The position numbers and the translations under genes were made by a program. Shown in pieces: positions 1 to 7,565 of a stretch of DNA of 64,000 nucleotides. Where the stretch lies: contig NZ_CP058559.1 of assembly GCF_014467015.1 (NCBI RefSeq), forward strand, positions 62,001 through 126,000. Direction: 5' to 3'. Source of the stretch: Alkalicella caledoniensis. GTDB taxonomy: Bacteria > Bacillota > Proteinivoracia > Proteinivoracales > Proteinivoracaceae. Position 1 is the first letter of the stretch. The number at the start of each line of letters is the position of its first letter. The notes under the pieces were generated by a model. The model did not search any database and was not told the DNA's origin. It worked only from the letters and a program-made list of their open reading frames with translations.

Positions 1-1677
1 TGTAAAGGCAGCAGCTAATACGCCTTTAATGGCAACAAGTCCACCTGCAGCTGCAGAGGCCCCTCCTACGGCGGCGGTTTTACCTGCGATAGCGAGTGAT
101 ATCTTAGAGAACGCACCAATAATGGCTCCTGCTCCTGCTACAATCTTTCCTCCAATAATTAAAAGAGGTCCTACTGCTGCAGCTAGGGCAGCTACTTTTA
201 CTATCGTTTCTTGGGTAGCTGGACTAAGGTTAGAAAACCACTCCACTGCTCTTTGAAGATTTTCAACTAAAGTCTTCAGATGCGGAACGAGGATTTCAAA
301 GATCTCAATGGCTACTCCTTCAAGTTGGGATTTTAAAATGGTAAGTTGCCCCTGAAGGTTGTCCTGCATAATATCTGCCATTTCACCGGCAGCACCACTG
401 TATTCTCTTGTAGCATCTGTAAGCTTTTTATAATCTTCATCGGTGGCATTTATCACTGCAAGCATTCCACTCATGGCTTCTTTTCCAAAGAGGGTGGCGG
501 CATATTGGGCCTGCTGCTCTTGAGTAAGGTTTCCAAAGGAACCCCTAAGTTGATCCATTACATCTTTGAAGGGTAGCATGTTCCCTTGAGCGTCCGTAAG
601 ATTTAAACCTAATTCATCAATAATTTTAGCCGCTTGTGATGTAGGCTGAGTAAGCCTTGTAATGGCACCTCTTAAAGTTGTACCGGCTTGGGACCCTTTA
701 ATTCCCGCATTGGCCATAAGCCCAAGGGCTAAAGCGGCATCTTCTGCACTGTAGCCTAGGGATCCAAAGAGTGGCGCTACATATTTAAAGGACTCCCCTA
801 GCATTCCTACATTGGTATTGGCATTACTTGAGGCACTGGCTAAAAGGTCTGCAAAGTCTCCGGCATCTGAAGCCTGCATACCAAAGGCGGTGAGGGCATC
901 AGTGACGATATCAGATACTGAAGCTAAACTTTCTCCGCTGGCTGCTGCAAGCATCATGACACCATCTAGACCATCCATCATTTGTGTTGTATCCCAACCT
1001 GCCATGGCCATATAGTTTAGAGCCTGGGCTGATTCACTGGCACTGAACTTTGTGCTTGAACCCATCTCTTTTGCTTTATCACTAAGCTTCTCTAAATCCT
1101 CTCCTGTGGCTCCTGAGATGGCCTGAACTTTGCTCATTTCAGCTTGAAAATCCGAACCGATTTTAACTGCTGCAGCTCCAATCCCCACAATCGGTAGGGT
1201 GACTTTTTTTGTGAGGTCTTTTCCTACGCTTTCCATCTTTTTACCGATGTCTTGCATAGACTGACCGATTGGCTCTAGGCTTTTTCCAAGCTTATACCAA
1301 CTAGAGGATTGGACTTCGATTTGTCGATTAACGCTGGTTAGGTCCTGTTCCATCTGAACCAGTCTTGTTCTGGCTTGATTTAGTTTTATTTCTAAGTCTC
1401 CAGTAGCCTTAGCATCTTTTCCTTTTGTCTCTACGGACTTTTGATGGGCCTTTTCTAAAGCCTCTACTTTTTGCCTTTGGAGTTCTTTTTGTTTGGTTAA
1501 AGAGTCTGATTTGGTTTTTAATTTATCCAGCTCACTACCATGTTTCCCAAGCTCTGTGCTTGCCAGCTTAAACTCCGACTGAACCTTTCTCATTTCTTGA
1601 TTCAGTTTTCCAATCCCATTTTGAAAGCCAGTAGAATCAAGACCTACCCTGACATTAAGTTGACCGATATCTGCCAT
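1..1677 (-). CDS. Phage tail tape measure protein (C-terminus outside window)
   Basis: The reading frame is open from an ATG at 1677 to the window edge (559 codons, no stop), so the gene is cut by the window. The first ~130 residues are lysine/glutamate-rich and predicted coiled coil (SELDKLKTKSDSLTKQKEL). Residues ~180-450 match the TP901-type tape measure core (MSKVQAISGATGEDLEKLSDKAKEMG, then the repeated Ala/Gly-rich helices). A hydrophobic Ala/Gly stretch near the window edge is typical of the membrane-spanning part. The protein sets tail length and helps DNA entry. It lies directly downstream of the tail chaperone pair, the standard order in long-tailed phages. The start is supported by a GGGGAGGTGAGG box just upstream. 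Confidence 0.93.
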   Translation of the reverse strand, partial: MADIGQLNVRVGLDSTGFQNGIGKLNQEMRKVQSEFKLASTELGKHGSELDKLKTKSDSLTKQKELQRQKVEALEKAHQKSVETKGKDAKATGDLEIKLNQARTRLVQMEQDLTSVNRQIEVQSSSWYKLGKSLEPIGQSMQDIGKKMESVGKDLTKKVTLPIVGIGAAAVKIGSDFQAEMSKVQAISGATGEDLEKLSDKAKEMGSSTKFSASESAQALNYMAMAGWDTTQMMDGLDGVMMLAAASGESLASVSDIVTDALTAFGMQASDAGDFADLLASASSNANTNVGMLGESFKYVAPLFGSLGYSAEDAALALGLMANAGIKGSQAGTTLRGAITRLTQPTSQAAKIIDELGLNLTDAQGNMLPFKDVMDQLRGSFGNLTQEQQAQYAATLFGKEAMSGMLAVINATDEDYKKLTDATREYSGAAGEMADIMQDNLQGQLTILKSQLEGVAIEIFEILVPHLKTLVENLQRAVEWFSNLSPATQETIVKVAALAAAVGPLLIIGGKIVAGAGAIIGAFSKISLAIAGKTAAVGGASAAAGGLVAIKGVLAAAFT

Positions 1678-1722
1678 ATCCCTCACCTCCCCTTGGCATA
1701 AAATTTAGTTAACATGGGCAAT

Positions 1723-1747
1723 AAAAAAACACCCATTTTAGGTGTTA
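1723..1747 (-). terminator. Rho-independent terminator after tail chaperone
   Basis: On the minus strand AACACC-TAAAAT-GGGTGTT is followed by a run of T. It begins at the stop codon of the frameshift extension and lies upstream of the tape measure gene, so it probably lowers tape measure expression relative to the tail genes. Confidence 0.6.
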
Positions 1748-1924
1748 TAAAATCTCATCAATATAGGTTTGTTCCGTGGAAATCTTTCTTTTAAGAAGCT
1801 TTAAATAGTAGATCATATCCATCTCATCAATTTCATGAAGCTTCCAGCCTTTGTTTAAGAGAACCAGATAAAACTGATCAATAAACTCCTGGGGATCCAT
1901 GAAGTTCCCCTCTATTCGTTTTTT
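1745..1924 (-). CDS. Tail assembly chaperone frameshift extension (gpT-like part of gpGT)
   Basis: This frame follows the gpG-like gene in the -1 frame and ends at TAA 1745-1747. On the minus strand the end of gpG reads GAA AAA AAC GAA TAG: the heptamer A AAA AAC (1918-1924) is an ideal -1 slippery site. After slipping, 57 codons are open (CGA ATA GAG GGG AAC TTC ATG ...), giving a fusion of about 155 residues. An ATG at 1900 could also start a 51-residue free product, but it has only a weak GAGGGG box. Tail chaperone pairs gpG/gpGT of long-tailed phages use exactly this arrangement between the major tail protein and the tape measure. Confidence 0.8.
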   Translation of the reverse strand, partial: KKRIEGNFMDPQEFIDQFYLVLLNKGWKLHEIDEMDMIYYLKLLKRKISTEQTYIDEIL

Positions 1925-2211
1925 TCATCACCCGCTGTGGCTTCTCCCATTTCCCCTACCACTTCATTAATACAATTCATCATGGTGGGTATCAGCTCTT
2001 TTGAAGGTAGCCCATCATAGACATCGTCAATGGTAAACTGATGAGAAAACAGTTCTACAATAAACCCTACCATTTGATCCAGTTCCTCTGGAGCCATGTC
2101 ATTAAAGTTAATGCCCTTTGACACTTCAATGGTTCGTCTCACCATTCTCGCTGAAATAAAATCAGTGATAAAGGTTTTATCTTTCCCCTTTATTTTAAGT
2201 GTAATCTGCAT
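1912..2211 (-). CDS. Tail assembly chaperone gpG-like
   Basis: A 99-residue acidic protein starting MQITLKIKGKDKTF, with the look of the short chaperone encoded between the major tail protein and the tape measure in siphophages. It is expected to coat the tape measure protein during tail assembly. Its last codons carry the slippery heptamer A AAA AAC, so a fraction of ribosomes should make the longer gpGT form. Family assignment rests on position, size and the frameshift signal more than on sequence motifs. Confidence 0.8.
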   Translation of the reverse strand: MQITLKIKGKDKTFITDFISARMVRRTIEVSKGINFNDMAPEELDQMVGFIVELFSHQFTIDDVYDGLPSKELIPTMMNCINEVVGEMGEATAGDEKNE

Positions 2212-2226
2212 CTTTTAACCTCCCAT

Positions 2227-2811
2227 CTAATCTTCTAATCCTTCACCATTTTCCTCTTCCAGTGCATCACCTGGTACTTTTTCAAACCAGCTATCAGCTC
2301 CTATAAACTCTGGTGTACCTTCATCGGCAGTTCTTTTCCACTCTCCATCATAAGCCCTTGGCATAAAGACAAATTTTAGCTGCGGCGTCTTATGCTCCAC
2401 ATTATCCTTTTTTGTGGAATAATCCTCTGCCATGGGCTGGGCCACACCTTTTAATAGCCAGATGTATCTATACTTCCCACTTGACTTTTGACTTCTAAAT
2501 CCAAGGGCCACATGAGGTGGTTTGTCAGACGCCTTTTCAATTAAAACCCCATCCTTTACTTCACTTCCTGTAAGCTCTGCCCTGGTCTTAAGCTGAAGGT
2601 CTGCAGTTTCAATTTCCACATCAATCTTTCCAAGAGCCGATACCGATTCCCACAGCTGATCATCTGCATAAAGTTCCTGGGTATTGACTGTAGGGTTAAT
2701 GGTGGCGTTCATGGCGCCTGCTAAAGGCTTAATCTCACCATAAAGGACACCTTCGTTTGTATCTTCTTCTAAAATAGCATAGTGTAAATCTTTAAGTCCT
2801 ACTTGAGCCAT
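2227..2811 (-). CDS. Phage major tail tube protein
   Basis: A 194-residue protein (MAQVGLKDLHYAILEEDTNEGVLYG) matching the phi13-type major tail protein family: an N-terminal 'YA...' beta segment, a central region with KPPHVALGFRSQKSSGKYRYIWLLKG and an acidic tail. It polymerises into the tail tube. It sits between the tail terminator-like gene upstream and the tail chaperone pair downstream, as expected. The start follows the previous gene by one base (stop TAA then ATG), suggesting translational coupling. Confidence 0.88.
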   Translation of the reverse strand: MAQVGLKDLHYAILEEDTNEGVLYGEIKPLAGAMNATINPTVNTQELYADDQLWESVSALGKIDVEIETADLQLKTRAELTGSEVKDGVLIEKASDKPPHVALGFRSQKSSGKYRYIWLLKGVAQPMAEDYSTKKDNVEHKTPQLKFVFMPRAYDGEWKRTADEGTPEFIGADSWFEKVPGDALEEENGEGLED

Positions 2812-3138
2812 TTACTTTTCCTCCCTTCGATAGCGCATCACTTTGTGATACACCTTTGTATCCTTTTCATAAAGGTCATAAAAATTCAGTTTAATAAATC
2901 CTGCTTCTTTCATCTGCTCGTGTACTTGTTTTACTAAATCCGTATAGTCTTCTTTAGACCACAAGTCTATCTGAATATACTGGCCACCGATTTCCTCTTC
3001 ATCATCTGCATGAAGCTCTGCCTTTTCCAGATAAGTAAAGAAGGTGATGTAGGTTTCTGCTTTTCCGCTATAGGTTTGAAAAGCTACTGGAATATTTAAA
3101 GGACTAAGGGCCATCAGAATATCTTTATTTAAACTCAT
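2812..3138 (-). CDS. Tail terminator / tail completion-like protein
   Basis: A 108-residue protein (MSLNKDILMALSPLNIPVAFQTYSGKAETYITFF) resembling DUF3168/gpU-like tail terminators, with the 'Y..F..Y' beta start and the central QIDLWSKEDYTDLV segment common in this class. Such proteins cap the tail tube and join it to the head. Its start overlaps the stop of the upstream HK97-gp10-like gene by 4 bases (ATGA type), and the major tail protein follows directly. Position in the module supports the call as much as the sequence. Confidence 0.7.
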   Translation of the reverse strand: MSLNKDILMALSPLNIPVAFQTYSGKAETYITFFTYLEKAELHADDEEEIGGQYIQIDLWSKEDYTDLVKQVHEQMKEAGFIKLNFYDLYEKDTKVYHKVMRYRREEK

Positions 3139-3506
3139 AGCCCCAGCCCCTTTCTAATCTCTTCTGATATCTTATTCATGGCTTCATTTTTGGATTTTTC
3201 ATAGCCTCTACCCATAAAGGGATTAGCCTTAATGTGGACCGTTCCAAATTCTATAAACTTGCCATAAAAGCCATCATTTCCCGGACCTACTTCTACATGC
3301 TTCATCCCATCTTTGGTTTTCACACCAGATGTTTTAATGCTTTTCTTAAGGGTTCCTGAGCGGACAGGCGCTTCATTTTTTATGGCATCTTCCACCACAC
3401 TGCCGGCTTCTCTTAAGGCTTTATTCTCCACCCTTTTACTCTGATCACCTAACTTTTGAAGTTCTGATAAAAGCTCTTCAACTCCTTCAAGTTCCATCTT
3501 AGCCAC
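3135..3506 (-). CDS. HK97 gp10-like head-tail protein
   Basis: A 123-residue protein. MELEGVEELLSELQKLGDQSKRVENKALREAGSVVEDAIKNEAPVRSGTLKKSIK is the typical HK97-gp10 family pattern (APVRSGTLKKSI). It acts at the head-tail interface during assembly. The GTG start at 3506 has AGGAGGTGA eight bases upstream; the previous gene stops inside this start region, so the two are coupled. Confidence 0.85.
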   Translation of the reverse strand: MAKMELEGVEELLSELQKLGDQSKRVENKALREAGSVVEDAIKNEAPVRSGTLKKSIKTSGVKTKDGMKHVEVGPGNDGFYGKFIEFGTVHIKANPFMGRGYEKSKNEAMNKISEEIRKGLGL

Positions 3507-3825
3507 TAGGCATCACCTCCTGGCCACGAATTTCAATCCACTTATTTTTGTATTTGATATTATCGATGGCAATGATATTGTATCTTTTATCGTTAAACAA
3601 AATCACCATTGAAGGCTCAATCCCTTTTACATACCGAATGGTAAACTTAACCGTATGCTCTGCCTGCACCTGGGCCGCTTCGTAAAATTCTCTACCATGA
3701 AGATGGCTTGCTGCTGCCCATACTGTCTTTACATCCTCCCAGGTTTCTATTTCAAATCCATTTTCATTCACGGTAACATTTTTCTTTTGAAAGGTAATCC
3801 TATGTCTTAATTCTCCAATCTCCAT
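3499..3825 (-). CDS. Phage head closure / head-tail adaptor protein
   Basis: A 108-residue protein (MEIGELRHRITFQKKNVTVNENGFEIETWEDVKTVWAAASHLHGREFYEAAQVQ) with the family signature of SPP1 gp16-like head closure proteins: G-LRHRI-FQ near the start and W..V.TVWA.....GREF..A. A longer frame begins at 3915, but it overlaps the upstream connector gene and lacks a ribosome site; the ATG at 3825, next to GGTGA, matches the family start. Confidence 0.88.
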   Translation of the reverse strand: MEIGELRHRITFQKKNVTVNENGFEIETWEDVKTVWAAASHLHGREFYEAAQVQAEHTVKFTIRYVKGIEPSMVILFNDKRYNIIAIDNIKYKNKWIEIRGQEVMPSG

Positions 3826-3829
3826 AGCG

Positions 3830-4102
3830 TCACCAGCTTTCTTTTCTGTAAGGACTAAGAAGTCTTTTGATGACATCAAGGGTAGTTTTGAAGCCTTCTC
3901 CTTCTCTTTTTTCATACATTGAAGCTATGGAAAATAGGACTGCATTTTTCACAAGCTCTGGAACCTCTTCAAAATCTGTTAAAGGGTATCTTAGAATCCC
4001 TTCACAAAGTTCTACTGATGCTTCTATCAAAGATGTAATAAGGGAATCTTCTTCATCTCCATCGATCCTTAAATATAATTTAACTTCATCAAGTTCTAGC
4101 AT
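3830..4102 (-). CDS. Head-tail connector (gp6-like)
   Basis: A 90-residue protein, MLELDEVKLYLRIDGDEEDSLITSLIEASVELCEGILRYPLTDFEEVPELVKNAVLFSIASMYEKREG. The 'vK.yLRid.d.eD..i..li.aA......G' start and the 'P..vk.Avl......YE.Re' helix are hallmarks of the HK97 gp6-like connector family that docks on the portal. It sits between the capsid side and the head closure gene in the canonical order. Confidence 0.9.
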   Translation of the reverse strand: MLELDEVKLYLRIDGDEEDSLITSLIEASVELCEGILRYPLTDFEEVPELVKNAVLFSIASMYEKREGEGFKTTLDVIKRLLSPYRKESW

Positions 4103-4110
4103 CTTCTCAC

Positions 4111-4305
4111 CTACCCATCGGTTTTAGGCTTCGTAGTGCTGGCTTTCTTTGGCTGTTCTTTTCCTTTTACTTCTGTAGCCACACCAGCTTCAATCCATTC
4201 TTTTGCTTTTTTATCTTCCAGCTCTACTTCTTCACCTTTTTTATAACTAAAGTCTAAGCCTGAAAGGGATGTCTTTAATTTTACTTTCACCCATCTCACC
4301 TCCAC
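4111..4305 (-). CDS. Small phage protein, Lys/Glu-rich
   Basis: A 64-residue protein, MEVRWVKVKLKTSLSGLDFSYKKGEEVELEDKKAKEWIEAGVATEVKGKEQPKKASTTKPKTDG. The core KGEEVEL....A..WI.AG.A resembles small proteins found next to capsid genes in many Firmicute phages, with a likely disordered Lys/Pro/Thr tail. Function is not known. It lies between the major capsid protein and the connector gene, eight bases from the latter. Confidence 0.7.
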   Translation of the reverse strand: MEVRWVKVKLKTSLSGLDFSYKKGEEVELEDKKAKEWIEAGVATEVKGKEQPKKASTTKPKTDG

Positions 4306-4316
4306 TTTCTTTAAAA

Positions 4317-4357
4317 CCCTTAAAGAGAGGCATAAAAAAAGACCTCTCTTTAAAAGT
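4317..4357 (-). terminator. Hairpin between capsid and connector genes
   Basis: AAAGAGAGG and CCTCTCTTT form a 9-bp stem around a T-rich loop (minus strand). It lacks a clean T-run after the stem, so it may be a processing or attenuation hairpin rather than a strong terminator. It separates the abundant capsid message from downstream genes. Confidence 0.45.
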
Positions 4358-4384
4358 CTTGGGGTATTCTAATAATTAATTTTT

Positions 4385-5575
4385 CTATGCAGACTTCATG
4401 GTCAGTACCTTCACCGCTTCAGGAAGGATTAGTTTTCCATCTACTCTTTGGTAAGCCCTAAAGCCTACTTGACCACTTGCAGCATAAAGTTCACTTAATC
4501 TTTGGAAACTTCTACCCTGTCTATCTGCAATCCAGTAGTAGGAGTAATCTCCAAAGGCTAGGGCTTTTTCTCCTGCAGCAATCTCTGGCATAAAGGTTGA
4601 AGTTTTCACCGGATTATTTAAAATCTTATCCGGCACTCCCACCTGTACAGATGGCTGCCAGATATATTGCCCGTTGTCATCCTTAAGCTTTCTGATGGCC
4701 TTAGCAGTACTATCATTGAGTAACCATGTGGCATTTTTTCTATAAGGTTCCCTTAGTGAATGCCAAAGGTCAATCACCTCATCAAAGGTAATGGCATCTG
4801 CCACAACACTTGTCACTCCAACTTGGGCGGAACCCAGAACTCCCGTTGGCTTATTGGTTCCATTCCCTTTAATAAAGGCTTCCTCTTCAGCTGCACCAAT
4901 ACGTCGGGCAAACTCTGTGGCAATATAGTTCTCAAGATTAAAGACACTGTCATTTAAAAGCTCCTCTGAAATCTTGATAATGGTTCCAAGTTTATGGGCA
5001 CCTAAAATCACCTGACTGAAGGTATCGTCACTTTCAGTAAAGGCTCCACCTTCTTCAATCCATGAAGCTGTTCCCTTAGAAGACACTACTGGGATCTGTC
5101 TGTCTCCATAGGATGTGGTGATGACCTTAGCAAGAGTTCTCATAATATTGGCATCGTTTAGAGCCTGAATTAAGATGGCTTCAAACTCATCGGGAACAAG
5201 ATAGCCCCCTTCTGAATCCTGGCCAATACGAAGGGCATTTTCTGCCCCAAAGCTCCCTTTACTTCTCATGGCATTCCAGAAGGCATTTTTGTATTCCTTC
5301 GATCCTTTACCTTTTCTTTCCGGCTCATCTGGATTCATAGGGTTCGATGCAATAGGGTTACTTGTTGCCCTTGAAAGTTCTAAATCAAGTGCAGCTTGCC
5401 TTTCAAGTCTTTCCACTTCTTTTCCAAGGGCCACTACCTCTGCTTCCATCTTTTCATAGACTGCTTCATCCTCTGGTGCAATCAGACCATCTTTGCCACG
5501 CTTTTCATCGAGAAATGCCTTCGCATCTTCCCACACCTTAGCTCTTTTTTCACGTAATTCTAAAATTCTATTCAT
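4385..5575 (-). CDS. Major capsid protein, HK97 fold
   Basis: A 396-residue capsid protein. Residues 1-~110 form a charged, coiled-coil scaffold-like delta domain (MNRILELREKRAKVWEDAKAFLDEKRG ... EVVALGKEVERLERQAAL). The mature part begins near ENALRIGQDSEGGYLVPDEFEAILIQALNDANIMRTLAKVITT, the HK97-family signature, followed by PVVSSKGTASWIEEGGAFTESDDTF and the C-terminal RVDGKLILPEAVKVL. The delta domain should be removed by the protease encoded immediately upstream. A good ribosome site (AGGAGGAATGG) precedes the start. Confidence 0.97.
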   Translation of the reverse strand: MNRILELREKRAKVWEDAKAFLDEKRGKDGLIAPEDEAVYEKMEAEVVALGKEVERLERQAALDLELSRATSNPIASNPMNPDEPERKGKGSKEYKNAFWNAMRSKGSFGAENALRIGQDSEGGYLVPDEFEAILIQALNDANIMRTLAKVITTSYGDRQIPVVSSKGTASWIEEGGAFTESDDTFSQVILGAHKLGTIIKISEELLNDSVFNLENYIATEFARRIGAAEEEAFIKGNGTNKPTGVLGSAQVGVTSVVADAITFDEVIDLWHSLREPYRKNATWLLNDSTAKAIRKLKDDNGQYIWQPSVQVGVPDKILNNPVKTSTFMPEIAAGEKALAFGDYSYYWIADRQGRSFQRLSELYAASGQVGFRAYQRVDGKLILPEAVKVLTMKSA

Positions 5576-5587
5576 GATCCATTCCTC

Positions 5588-6304
5588 CTATTTTAAAAGT
5601 TCTAGCCTTTTGGCTAAATGTTTGTACTCAGTTCCCTTTTCTGTTGGCTCAGTTTCCTTTGACTCCTTACTTTGCATAGGTTTTACCCTTTGGAATTTCC
5701 CTAAGAAGTTATTGGTTACTGTCACTTTGTCAAAGATAAAGCTTGCAGTAACATTTTCAGAAGCTACTGACTCTTGATACAAGACTTCATCACAAAACTT
5801 AAGCTCTAAGGCTTTTCCAGCACTCATCCAGGTTTCCCTGTCCATCATTTGGGATATCTTGTTTCTAAGTAGCCCTGTTTTGGTTTCATAGGCATTGATA
5901 ATCCCTTCTTTTACTTCTGAAAGTATCTCGATACCACGCTTCATGTCCGACGCTTCTCCCCACACAATTGTGGATGGGTTGTGGATCATTAGCATGGCCG
6001 TGGGAGACATGTACACCTTATCCCCAGCCATAGCAATAACTGATGCGGCGCTGGCTGCAATGCCATCGATTTTTACAGTGACCTTGCCTTTGTATTCCTT
6101 AAGCATGGTATAAATCTGTGATGCCGCAAATACATCGCCACCTGGCGAGTTAATCCAAAGGGTGATATCATCATCTGCTTCTTCAAGCTCTGCTTTAAAT
6201 TCCCTAGGAGACACTTCATCATCCCACCAGCTTTCTTGGGCGATATATCCATCGAGATAAAGTGTTCTCCCCTCTTCGTTTTTCACCCAGTTCCAAAATT
6301 TCAT
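5588..6304 (-). CDS. ClpP-like phage head maturation protease
   Basis: A 238-residue protein with ClpP-type serine protease motifs: oxyanion-loop SPGGDVFAASQIYTML, catalytic Ser in GIAASAASVIAMAG, and catalytic His in MLMIHNPS. Such ClpP-like enzymes replace the classical prohead protease in many Firmicute phages and cut the capsid delta domain. The C-terminal ~60 residues are charged and may be scaffold-like. It is adjacent to the portal stop with no gap, indicating translational coupling, and precedes the capsid gene. Confidence 0.95.
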   Translation of the reverse strand: MKFWNWVKNEEGRTLYLDGYIAQESWWDDEVSPREFKAELEEADDDITLWINSPGGDVFAASQIYTMLKEYKGKVTVKIDGIAASAASVIAMAGDKVYMSPTAMLMIHNPSTIVWGEASDMKRGIEILSEVKEGIINAYETKTGLLRNKISQMMDRETWMSAGKALELKFCDEVLYQESVASENVTASFIFDKVTVTNNFLGKFQRVKPMQSKESKETEPTEKGTEYKHLAKRLELLK

Positions 6305-7540
6305 CTAGGCTTTCCCTCCTTCCTCATCATTATTTACATCCTTCTTCGCATAAGCGCCGATGTCTTCAAGTTTTAGCATATTACCGTTTACAGCATAAAC
6401 ATCACCGTGTTCAATGGTATTTAAATCTTCTAGCTCCCTGACATCGTTAGGGCTTAAGAAGCCATTTTGAATACCAATGCTGTAGCCTTCCATTCTTGTC
6501 TTGTAGTCTCCACGAAGAAGTCCTTCTACATTGTGCTTTATAAAGTAATCCTTCTTTTCAGAAGGAGATAACAGGGATTTTTTCATGGCCATCTCCCAGC
6601 GAGAAAGCCATGGTGTTAATGTGTATTTCACAAACTCTAAACTCTGCTGCTCTATATTTGAAAAACTGGATTTCTCAAGATCTCCAATCATATGAGGTGG
6701 TACTCTAAAAATACGGGCAATTTCATTAAGCTGAAACTTCCTCGTCTGTAAAAACTGTGCCTGCTCCGGCGGTATTCCAATCGGCTTAAAGCTCATGCCT
6801 TCCTCTAAAACAGCTACTTTATGGGCATTGCCACTTCCGGCATAGACACTGTTCCAGCTTTTTCTAACCCTTTCAGGATCCTTTAGGATTCCTGGATGCT
6901 CTAACACCCCACCGGGATTAGCTCCGTTATTAAAAAAATTAGCTCCATATTCTTCAGTGGCTATGGCCATACCGATAGCATTCTTTGCCATAGCGATGGG
7001 CGAGTGTCCTAAAAGTCCGTCAAAACCTAGTCCTGGAATGTGGAGGATTTCGAAACTTCTAAGAATATGTTCCTGCCCTTCTTTAGAGTAGCTATAGTAA
7101 AGCTCTCCCCCTTCACTTCGGTGGACCGTCATCTTGTCAGGCATTAGGGGATAAAGGGCCATAACTTTTCCCCTACCATCACGAATCACCTGAGCATAGG
7201 CATTTCCCCAAAGTAAAAGATGACCCATCAGTGTTTCTCTAAACACAAATGAAGTCATCTCTGGATTCGGCTCATCATGGAGCAAATGATATAGCGGGTG
7301 GTCTACAGCTTTTTCCTTTCCCTTATCTGTTTTTTGATAGGTGTGTAGGGGAAGGGATGCAATGGTCTCTGATAAAATCCTTACACAGGCATAGACAGCT
7401 GTAGTTTGCATGGCACTTTTTTCATTGACCACTTTTCCGCTTGATGTAGGACCAAAGAAAAACTGGTAGGCGCTTTGCCACATGTTGTTTTTAGGGTCTG
7501 CCCTCGACCTAAATAGTTTTGATAATACGGGTATTTTCAA
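6305..7540 (-). CDS. Phage portal protein
   Basis: A 411-residue HK97-family portal. Motifs seen: the N-terminal SAMQTTAVYACVRILSETIASLPLHTYQ, then DHPLYHLLHDEPNPEMTSFVFRETLMGHLLLWGNAYAQVIRDGRG, and the C-terminal EIARIFRVPPHMIGDLEKSSFSNIEQQ. It forms the dodecameric ring through which DNA is packaged. It lies between the terminase and the protease as expected. Confidence 0.97.
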   Translation of the reverse strand: MKIPVLSKLFRSRADPKNNMWQSAYQFFFGPTSSGKVVNEKSAMQTTAVYACVRILSETIASLPLHTYQKTDKGKEKAVDHPLYHLLHDEPNPEMTSFVFRETLMGHLLLWGNAYAQVIRDGRGKVMALYPLMPDKMTVHRSEGGELYYSYSKEGQEHILRSFEILHIPGLGFDGLLGHSPIAMAKNAIGMAIATEEYGANFFNNGANPGGVLEHPGILKDPERVRKSWNSVYAGSGNAHKVAVLEEGMSFKPIGIPPEQAQFLQTRKFQLNEIARIFRVPPHMIGDLEKSSFSNIEQQSLEFVKYTLTPWLSRWEMAMKKSLLSPSEKKDYFIKHNVEGLLRGDYKTRMEGYSIGIQNGFLSPNDVRELEDLNTIEHGDVYAVNGNMLKLEDIGAYAKKDVNNDEEGGKA

Positions 7541-7565
7541 ATGTTATTCACTCCCTTCATCATTT

